A DNA stretch of 64,000 nucleotides from Condylostoma magnum (taxonomy: Eukaryota; Ciliophora; Heterotrichea; Heterotrichida; Condylostomatidae). Positions 52,801 to 61,837 of the stretch are shown in pieces. How positions within the stretch are numbered: position 1 is the stretch's first letter; every line of letters begins with the position of its first letter. The notes below the pieces were generated by a model. It was not told the DNA's origin and searched no databases. It saw nothing but the letters and a program-made list of their open reading frames with translations. The stretch covers positions 1-64,000 of the forward strand of contig CAKKTI010000056.1 in assembly GCA_920105805.1 (NCBI GenBank). The letters are read 5' to 3'. Both the position numbers and the translations under genes were made by a program.

Positions 52801-54991
52801 AAAGCTCAGCCAAACACAGTTCATCTTAACTGTATATTATAGGAATTGGTACAGGGTAATGTGAGACTTTTCCCTTTTTGTTTAGGAAGGGCTGTATAAA
52901 CTTCTTTTTAACTGTGATATTTAAATAATCCGGATCCATGGTAATATGTTGTTAAAGAGTATTGGTGTTTTGTATTTCATACTTTTATGAAACAACGCCT
53001 TGTAGTTCTAATTTTGGCTGCTTATTAACTGCAATTTCTTCGAAAGATTCCATTCTTGGCCTTTTAACAATACCAAATTTTTAGTCTAATAAGTCCATTC
53101 CCTCTATTAACAACTTCTTAGCTGCCTGGAACCCATGAGCATTAGTTTTATAATAATTCATTGCATTTTAACATATCTATTATAAATGTTTTCTAATAAG
53201 GCTTGAATCCTTAGAATAAACTCCATTTTGAGCATTTTCTAGCATCAACTCAAAATACATTTATTCATTAATCACTTTGTTATACTAAGGATCATCTAAA
53301 TACTTGTAAAAGAAATTTGATTTATCTAGATTGATTAGTTCTGTGACTATAGTAATCATTTCCATGTTTCTGTCCTCTTAGCGACACTAAGGACAGTAGT
53401 ACATCATGTTATCATTAGTGCTATAAATTCCTCATAACTCCTATGTAATAGTATCATCACACTGCACATGCACCCATTTGGAACAATTATCACACTGAAT
53501 CATTTCAGGATACTCTTATACAGTCATTCTTTACTCAGTGCGTGACTATCTTCCCTTCTTGCTAAACCAGAATTTATTACACACACAGCAATACTCTCCT
53601 TTCCTCCATTTCAAATCACATGACCAGCACTTAGTAATTTTATCATTTCACTTGATATTAGGTGTCTCTGTGCCTGTAATCCCACAATGCCCACACTTAG
53701 CGCACATTTCACATTTTCAAAGTCTTCCGGGTGTAGGGGAGTACTAGGGGTCTATGCACTTTTCATGGAAGGTGTTATTACATATAATACATCTAATAAA
53801 GTTACCATACTCACTCAAACAGTTTTCGCATCTTGGGCAATTCTCACATCTCCAAATTCCTCTTAAAGTGTTTTTATGTTGATAGGGCTGAAGGCATTGC
53901 AGGTGATAGCAGTGCTGGCATTTAGAGCATTGCAGGTATTCCAGTACATCTATTATATACTAGCAAGATTAACAGCGGGTTTATGCTCTGAAAACTGGCT
54001 CATCTTGTTAATCTTATGGAAAGCTCATTGATTTCTCCAGGAAGAATCTCTTATAAAGCTTACGAATTCTGAAGTTCTAAGTGTAGGACTAAAGGATTTA
54101 ATAAGGAATCGGAGGCTCCGTGAAATCACATTAAGCCTCTATATTTTCCATATTAATTCATCTGAACACCTTGTCCCTTAAAATAAACATCTTTTTGGTC
54201 TATTAATGCACTCTTAATAGTAACACTTTGCTTTAAATGCTTCTTAGTGTTACAAACCGCAGCTCACATTCATGTATATTTGTTTGATTAAAACTTAGGT
54301 CTATGTAAGCGCATTGCCATGTATTAAACGCCCTGCTGATCATTTAGCTTTCCTCGTTTTCACACTCTTCAATCTCAGATATATTACACTTCACAATTTA
54401 ATTATCATTGATCCTTCTTAGTAAAATATCTGGAAAAGTTTAAGGAAATGGAAAGTTTCATAACACTTCACATGCGTTCTAGTCGTACATAACCACTTCC
54501 CCACCTAAATAAGCCTAAACTTCTTTGAGATCAATCCACTTTGTTTTGCTTTAACCATTTAAAATTTTACCAACTTTATAAAAATTAGGAATAACACCCT
54601 CTGAAAATGTAGGTTTACACTGCATTATTTTGTAGTTTTTCAACCCACTTTAACATTAAGTCCAGATAGTTCGATTTTTAAGTATATCACCTCATAAACA
54701 TCCTTATAAATAATTTAGTTTTAAAATTGGTTCTGGAGGAGTTGGAGGTACTAATTCTTCTATTTTCTTTTGTTTAGTGATTCGTTTATCCTTTCTTTTA
54801 TGCTTATGAGTAGGTTTTTTTATATCATCAAAGTCTTAATCGGAATGACCTGATAATGAATCTTGCCTAGGCATATTTACTCTTGTTGCATTTCTAGTAA
54901 TTCTTTTTCCCTCGCGTAAGAGTTCATAGTATTCTAGGTTAGAAACATGCTATAACTATGGGAAATCAATTTCACGCTTATTTCTAGCCAT
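49880..54991 (-). CDS. KMT2/trithorax-type histone H3K4 methyltransferase
   Basis: 1,703 residues if it starts at MARNKREIDFPQL; an in-frame Met at 54151 (MENIEAQCDF, 1,423 residues) is the alternative, and the basic, nuclear-looking N-terminal part could then be a separate gene. Domains in order: three PHD fingers (about 325-535), a bromodomain-like helix set (YYKTNAHGFQAAKKLL, about 610), further PHD fingers (about 730-930), an extended PHD (about 1220-1340: CILCRHYG, GSWVHANCAIWSHEV, KCNNCYHFPCALL), an FYRN-like segment (RIGSVIL...LRLAYWSGER), and SET/post-SET (about 1563-1703: RFINHSCQPNAEA, GEEITYDYKFE, CKCGSKDCQGRLN). TAG follows LN exactly as the family ends. It would methylate H3K4 in a COMPASS-like complex, downstream of BRE1-dependent H2B ubiquitination. 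Confidence 0.88.
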
Positions 54992-55028
54992 TTTATTAAT
55001 TAGATTTTGTGTGTATTCCAATTGGATT

Positions 55029-56228
55029 TTATAACTGTTTTATGTGGGAATTAACAATAGGGATAAATCTTACTACTTAATTTCCTCATCAAGCTGTATT
55101 GGGAGGATACTCACTTTTTGGTTGATTGTCACCATTATTTCCTTAATTTTGCATAAATTCCTATTAAGGTTCATTTTACTGCACATAAATTTCATCACAT
55201 ACAGCAGGATTTCACTCAAAATTGATTTAAGGAGCTTAGACTAATTCTACCTTTTAAGGTTGAAATACATTAATTTTCATTTTTACAGTTGAGGAATCAC
55301 TACAACACATAAAATATCCATCAAACTCCGGCTCTACTAATACAAAGTACTCAGAGACAAAGACTGAGCACTCTGAACTAGGAAGATATACATGCTTTTA
55401 ATAATCAAAATCCTTGGGGAAATCGATAGAAATTTGCCTCCAATCATTATTATCTATAGTTGTATCTTTCTTTACTCCAGGTTCATGGTTAGTTTGAATA
55501 TTTCAGGTTTCATATTTAGCGTGTCCTGAGCTGCTTTTTATGCGTATCCCGTATTTAAGGGTAATAATCAACCTTTTGACATCTAGCTAAGATTTAGAAT
55601 TATCTACCTTGACATAGAAAACTATTTATTCACCAAATACATAGGTTTCTTTATGGGGTCTAGCCTCTATTGCAATGCTTCCCTTCTTAGAGCAGCATCA
55701 GGTATTCAATTATGCTACATCATGTGCTTTTGTATTATCTATGGGGTTTTGATAAATCGGGGTTACTATAATAGGAGCTTAGGCCTTAATTTCAGTATTA
55801 TCTTACAGTCCTATTTCAAAAACTACGAAATAATGGCAAAAGACATTAGTTCTACCATTCTCGTAGTTTAAAGTGCCGGGGATATACCCTGGCAATTGGA
55901 ACCTGAAAGGCACAGTATATTATCCCTGTTGTATATAGCTAGAAAATTGCTATAATGAATAGTATTAGTTCAATACAGTGTCATTTTTGGTATAATTTCG
56001 TATAGACGTCAATTCGTCAAATAAGCCCTTATTGCGGTTATTGTTTTTTCTCTTCCATTCCCACCATGAGCTCTGTGCTTCTCCTACTAGATTAATGCTA
56101 GCATGTTTAACCTGTATATTTGATTTAACGTGAAAATGAACATTTCCGGTTATGAATTACCCCGCATAGATTTCGTTTTAGTCAATTTAGACAAAGGCGT
56201 CTCCTTCCTTACTTGTGCTGCCGCCCAT
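55029..56228 (-). CDS. Arrestin-family protein with MGG N-terminus
   Basis: About 399 residues. Start MGGSTSKEGD is a predicted N-myristoylation site. The arrestin N domain (about 10-160: GQFITGNVHFHV, INLVGEAQSSWWEW, YTVPFRFQLPGYIPGTL) and arrestin C domain (about 200-330: RPHKETYVFGEQIVFYVKVD, KRLIITLKYGIRIKS) are clear. A Gln/Asn/Pro-rich tail follows (PPNTAWWGNQ). Alpha-arrestin-like adaptors link membrane receptors to endocytosis or ubiquitin ligases. The stop is ambiguous: TAA at 55236, 55227, 55029 or tandem TAA TAA at 54993-54998 are all in frame; the last would leave 1 to 4 nt before the KMT2 start. Confidence 0.82.
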
Positions 56229-56337
56229 TTTTATTATAGTTTTTATTTAGTTAAGAAAGCGCGCTTAATTCTATGCAAGAAATTTCAGTAGTAAATTTGA
56301 AATGCTTTGATCTGCCATTTATAAGTAGGATATTAAA

Positions 56338-58980
56338 ATGACTGAAAAGAATTGTTTCCTACGGGCTACTTCTAAAATAAATATTTATATTGAGACTTTC
56401 TTTGAAAAATGAGGAGAACTTGCTTTTAGGTACTCTTATCTCTTCTTTATTGCATCAATTCTTCTGACAGTTGGATTTGGAACTGGATTCTTTTATTATG
56501 AGGAATAAGAGGGATATGATATATGGATTCCGGAAGACTCAAAAGGAGTTAAACATAGAAATTAGATTGATGACACATTTGAGGTCTCATAAGCTATTGC
56601 ATTCTTTTATGTTGTTTCTAAGGAGAATGATCAACTATTAACTGTTAATGCTATAAAAGAAATCTGATATTTTGATACAGAGTATAAGTCTCAAGTATCC
56701 TACGACAACAAACGGTATATAGACCTTTGTTACAGATCAAACAATAGCTCTTACTGTCGGGCAACAAACCATCCTTTAGAATTCTGGGAAATTTCATCAG
56801 AAATCTATGATTTAAGTGAAGTTGATACAGATCAAGACGCTTTATCTAGAATAAACTCAGGGAAGGGGCCTTTAACATCTCAGGATGATTACATAGACGT
56901 TAATAACATTTTTGCAGATACAGCCCCAAATCCCGTCACAATCAACTCTGATGGTACAAATGACCTTAAATCAGCAACAGCAGCTAGATGGATAATAGTA
57001 TTTAGTGGCAATGATTTCGATAATGACGAGCTTAGCAGTTACGAAGAAAACCTTGAAGAGTTTTGTGATTAATTTAATGATAATAGTGAATATGTAAGCA
57101 TTTACTTAATCGGTGCAACAGCTTACAGCCGTGGCCTTGAAAATTAAATAGGAAATGACTTAAATTTATTACAATTAGGAATAACCTTGATAGTCGTTTG
57201 ATCCATAATATCCCTTACAAAGCTCCATCCATTTTACTCCAGAGGTGCATTGGCAATAGTAGGAGTTGTAAGTGTAGGGATAGCTTATTTCTAAGCAATC
57301 GGATTTGGTACGTGAATAGGCATAGAGGGATTAGGAGTAGTATAGGTTCTGCCGTTTCTTATGATAGGTATAGGAGTTGATGACATGTATGTACTCATAT
57401 TCACTCTAGACCAAGCTCCTCATGATTCATTGCCTATAGACAAAATCAAGTACATGATGAAACATGCCGGAACATCTATTACCATTACTTCCTTTACTAA
57501 TGTGTTTTCTTTTACCATGGGAAGTCTTTCAAGTTTGCCAGCTATTAGAGTTTTCTGCTCTTATGCTGCTCTAGGAATGTTTTTTGACTATTTGAATTAA
57601 ATAACCTTCTTTTTAGCGTTTGTTGTATGGGATGCCAAGAAGCCTGGGAGAAGGTGTGGGGACTGGTGTGGGATTTGTATGTGTGAACCTGATAGTAAGA
57701 TTTGCTGCCAGGGGAAATATTCGTTGGATTAGCACGGGTATCCCAGAAAGAGCAGAGTTAGGGTATTCTTTTAAGAGAAGTACTCTAAGGTTTTTTCTTA
57801 TTCTTTAATAAGAATCGCCATATGCGCTCTTTTTGTGGGGTTGACTGGACTTAATATATACGGAGCAACTTAATTAGAACTCAAGTTTGATATTGAGTGA
57901 TTTTTAGATCCTACTTTATATGTAAATGATGCTATTGAGATAAGGGATGATTACTTTGAGAAAAGAGGAGCTACTGTTAAGATTTATACATTTGATGCAG
58001 AATTTGATACTTAAGAAACTTAAAGATAGATAGAAGAGCTGGAATATAACTTTAATAATTGCACAAATTGTGATAAAAACTGGCTTACAAGTAATACACT
58101 AGAATCATGGTACTAAAACTTTAAATCATGAGTAAATGAAGAAAAATGCGTAATTGATAGTAAAACAGCATAATTAGTAGATAATTACATATTACAGACT
58201 GATTTCTACCCATGTTTGAATATATGAAAAGAGTCGAATGAAGCATCCAAATTCTCTTCCAACTTATCCTGAACATAAAATAACACGTTAAAAGCAGCAT
58301 ATTTAACCGCTGAGTTTATAACTATTGACAACTCAGATGATGCCATATAATTAATGAATGATACTAGAGACATCTGTGATGACTATGGCCCAGCTGATTC
58401 ATTTCCCTTTAACTAAGAGTATCTTATCTACGAATAATACAATGTTTTCTAGGAGGAGACGTCTCTTTCCCTCAGTTTATCCTGTGTAATGGTGTTCTTA
58501 ATAGTAATACTACTCACAGCAGATTTAATAACAGCCTTTTTAGTGCTATTAATGGTCGGATTAGTAGTTCTGTACTTAATGGGAACTTATTATCTTTGAG
58601 GAGAATATTTAAACTCTATTACAATGACTAATGCAATTGTAGCCATAGGAATTTCAGTAGATCACTCAGTACATCTAGCTCAAGCTTTCAAAGAGTCTGC
58701 TGGGTACACTGCCTCCTAAAGGTTGGAAATGGCATTTGATAAAGTTGGACTCTCTGTATTAAACGGAGGAGTTTCTACCTTTCTGGCAATTATATCACTA
58801 TCAACTGCTAAAAGTTATGTGTTTTAAGTGTTTTTTAAAGCCTGAATGCTTATTATTATGTTTGGAGTAGGAAATGCTTTGATTCTCCTGCCCTCACTTT
58901 TATACTTTGCATCACCATGAATAAATAATTATCAAAGAAGGGAATCTAAGGTAGAGAATTGTTCTAGTGAAGAAATTTAG
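56338..58980 (+). CDS. Patched/RND-type membrane transporter (sterol-sensing-domain family)
   Basis: 880 residues with the duplicated RND plan: TM1 (RYSYLFFIASILLTVGFG), a large luminal loop, a five-helix sterol-sensing-like bundle with LMIGIGVDDMYVLIF, a second loop after LIRIAICALFVGLTG, and a second bundle with NAIVAIGISVDHSVHLAQAF. The intramembrane acidic residues (GVDDM and GISVDH) that couple proton or sodium flow are kept, so it should be active. Relatives include Patched, Dispatched and NPC1; which substrate is moved cannot be told. It ends ENCSSEEI then TAG 58978-58980. PRMT starts 15 nt on and in the same frame, so readthrough would give a fusion. Confidence 0.87.
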
Positions 58981-58995
58981 TTTAGTAATACTAAA

Positions 58996-60074
58996 ATGGA
59001 TAACTGAGGAAGTGTAATATAAGGTTCAAATGAGGAAAATTTCATTGGAGATAATACATGGACTAATCTTAGTGATAATATATAAGAAGCTGATCCATAC
59101 TTTTATGCATATTCTCATTTTGGTATTCATGAAGAGATGATTAAGGATAAATCTAGGACTAATACTTACAGAAGAGCAATAGAGGAAAATAAAGAGCTCT
59201 TTTAAGGCAAAGTAGTATTAGACATAGGCTGTGGCACAGGAATTCTTAGCATTTTTGCTGCGAGGGCAGGGGCAATGTAAGTAATAGGGATAGATGCTGC
59301 TGATATAGCAGATGCAGTAAGTTTTATATAGAGGCAGTGCAAATAGTAAGAGATAACGGATTATAAGATAAAATAGTAATAATAAAGGCTAAAATAGAGG
59401 AAGTTGAGTTACCAGTAGACCAAGTTGACATTATTATTTCTGAGTGAATGGGATACTTATTACTATTTGAAAGCATGACAGAATCTGTTATATTTGCAAG
59501 GGATAAATGACTAAAGCAAGATGGGTTAGTTTTTCCAGATAAAGCCGCGATTTTCCTAGCTGGACTTGAAGACTTTAAAATATACGAAGACACCTTGGAT
59601 TTCTGAAACAATGTCTATGGTATATAAATGCAAGCTTTAAAGCAATAAGTATTCCTTGAGCCATACATAGAAAACGCAGATCCCAACGGAATAAGCACAA
59701 ATGTTGTTCCTATTTACTACATAGACATGCAAAATGTAACTAAAGAGCAATTAGAGTTTGTTACAAATTTTTAATTATCGGCAATAAAAGACAACTATAT
59801 AAATTGCCTTGTGGCTTGATTTAGTGTATATTTCACTCATGGCTCAGAAATAATAATATTGACTACTAGTCCATACAAGCGTTACACACACTGAAAGCAA
59901 TCAATATTCTTTCTGGATAGAAGCATACCAATAACATAGGGTGAAACAATAAACGGAAGCATAGCAATTAGAAAGAACCCGGAGCACAAGAGAGACTTAG
60001 ATATAAAAATTTCAATAAACTACACCGGAGACAAACTCACATACAAGAATATATCCTTTTACAAACTTAGTTAA
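58996..60074 (+). CDS. PRMT1: PRMT1-type protein arginine methyltransferase (two exons)
   Basis: 353 residues after removing the intron at 59317-59333. Motifs: FYAYSHFGIHEEMIKDKSRT, SAM-binding VVLDIGCGTGILSIFAA, post-I VIGIDAADIAD, the double-E loop SEWMGY...FESM, and the THW loop YTHWKQSIFFL. TGA encodes Trp in SEWMGY and in THW. It makes asymmetric dimethylarginine in RNA-binding proteins and histone H4R3. Stop TAA at 60072-60074 (FYKLS) gives the PRMT1-like length and 29 nt to the next gene; reading on to TGA 60105-60107 would overlap the next ATG as ATGA. Confidence 0.92.
59317..59333 (+). other. 17-nt spliceosomal intron in PRMT
   Basis: GTAAGTTTTATATAGAG interrupts PRMT between IADA and AVQIVRDNG. 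Removing these 17 nt restores the conserved D-x-A-V alignment; leaving it, or removing the 15-nt GTAAGTTTTATATAG form usual in heterotrichs, puts the rest of the gene out of frame. Confidence 0.8.
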
Positions 60075-60103
60075 AATAGATTTAAATGGAGACTAGGAAG
60101 CTT

Positions 60104-60997
60104 ATGACAGATCCAACAACTCAGCTTTAATAACGATTTTTTAACCTACTGCAAGTGCACAAAGGGCAAATGCTCATCTTTGACTTGAGAGATGAGGAGC
60201 AGTTTAATTATCAGCATTGCCCTTGCTCCTTAAACTTTTCACTGATTATTAATTACGATTCAACAATTTCTGAAATTATACAGCATTTTGGCAATTCTCC
60301 ATATGCGAGAAAACTGCAGCATCTGAGACGTCATTATATAGTAATAGGCTGTGATTAGGACTAAAATGATTAAGCCAATGCTTTAGAAGCAATTTTAAGG
60401 AGTAATAGATGCAAGGAGGTTACAATTTGCAGGAATTACAGTACTTTTATCGACAGATATCACTATATAACTGCTGGGACTCGCCCAGACCTACTCCCTG
60501 TTCCAAGGCGTAGCTACCCTAATGAAATTATCATACAGAAATTATACCTAGGAGACTCTCTTCAAGCCCACGATGAGCTAATTATAAGGAATCTATAAAT
60601 AACCCATATTGTCAATGTAACTCTGAATATTCCTAATAAGTTTGACCAGTTCGTATAATATTTAAGAATTGCAGTTGACGACAGGGAGGAAGTTAATATA
60701 TGCGAGCATTTTGACTAGGTATATGACTATATCTCTCAGGTTTTATTAGACCCTCAGCATAAAGTGCTTGTACACTGTGCCAGAGGAGTATCAAGAAGCT
60801 CAGCGCTAGTAATCATGTACATAATGCGGGCTTACATTTGAAGCTACGAGGTTGCTTACAACTATGTTAAATAGCATAGGGAGCTAATTTGCCCGAATAA
60901 AGGCTTTGCAGAGTAATTAAGAATATTTGACGAGACCAATGGACTAAAAAAACGCTGCAACTCAGTATCATTCTTTAGAAATCCTTCAATTAGCTAG
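60104..60997 (+). CDS. Dual-specificity protein phosphatase with rhodanese-like N-terminus
   Basis: 297 residues, MAPK-phosphatase layout. Residues about 10-110 look like a CDC25/rhodanese domain (GQMLIFDLRDEEQFNYQHCP), lacking an obvious catalytic loop. The DSP domain (about 145-280) begins IIIQKLYLGDSLQAHD, with general-acid loop AVDDREEVN and the P-loop VHCARGVSRSSALVIMYIM (HCxxGxxRS intact), then NKGFAEQLRIFD. It should dephosphorylate Tyr and Thr of kinases such as MAPKs. Ends at TAG TAA (60995-61000), converging on the DHHC gene. Confidence 0.9.
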
Positions 60998-61037
60998 TAA
61001 CTAAAAATTTATCGTAAATCACTGCAAAATTTCCATC

Positions 61038-61829
61038 TTATGTGCGAATTCTAACAGGAAAGGCATTTGTTTTGATACTTGAATCACAAACTGGTAGAAA
61101 TCATCTCCATCCAAATTTTCCGAAAATTTGTTAAAAGTTTTTTGAGTATTAGCCAGTGTTGAATACATTAGTGCCACCGGCTTGTATCTCACAACTAGTT
61201 ATATTAGCAATGCTCATAGTGACGTGCTGTAGACCAAGTCCTCCTATGGTAAATACAAAACCAGTGCCCATTATAGTAGATACTAGTGCAAACCAGTCAT
61301 CCCGTCCACTCATTCAATGCAGCCCTCCAGTTACCCCAATTACTGCGAAGCCTAGTCCCGAGTATAAAAGCATTTAGATAAAAAGTTTATGGTTTTTAGC
61401 GCCAATACAGTTAGCAATTCAAGGACAGTGATGGTCATATCGAATTACACAAAGATTGCAAAAACTGCAGTGATGGGTTCTTGGGGGCCTTTTGAACTAA
61501 CACTTGCTGCATGATGTAATCGAGGCATTTTTATAGTCTAATTCATTGTAATTTGACTGCAAAGGTTCTATTAGATCTGGAGGTAAGTTTTATATTAGAA
61601 GTGAACCCTCGTATATACCAGGATTCGTTATAACACACATAAGGAAGGATCAAAGGCTTAGTACAAAGAATATGTGAAAAAGGGCGATTTGAGTAATGGT
61701 TGATCATTTACTGTTAAATTACAATCATACCAGCTAACATTCTAAGATATAGGTAAATGCATAGATCCCTATAGGAATAATTAGTGCTGAAATGGCAGAT
61801 AGCTTTTTGCATTTAGATCTGCTATACAT
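61038..61829 (-). CDS. DHHC palmitoyltransferase
   Basis: 263 residues with four membrane helices: two before (ISALIIPIGIYAFTYIL, IALFHIFFVLSLWSFLMC) and two after the Cys-rich domain. The catalytic domain reads [36 protein letters not shown], all zinc ligands present and TGA coding the Trp of DHHCPW. It S-acylates cytosolic proteins at Golgi or plasma membrane. Stop TAA 61038-61040 is chosen to leave about 40 nt to the opposing gene; the next in-frame stop (60990-60992) lies inside it. Start codon is 8 nt from that of a divergent CDPK-like gene whose product begins MGCQVC, a potential DHHC substrate. Confidence 0.9.
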
Positions 61830-61837
61830 TATATAAA
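61830..61837. promoter_or_regulatory. 8-nt divergent intergenic TATATAAA
   Basis: The whole space between the DHHC start codon (minus) and the CDPK start codon (plus) is TATATAAA. It leaves no room for conventional 5' UTRs or promoters, so initiation elements must lie inside the coding regions, or leaders must be nearly absent. Confidence 0.75.

Noticed and set aside
57620-57808. Plus-strand frame MLYGMPRSLGEGVGTG
   Set aside because: Out of phase with the RND transporter, whose own frame continues through with sensible loop and helix sequence.
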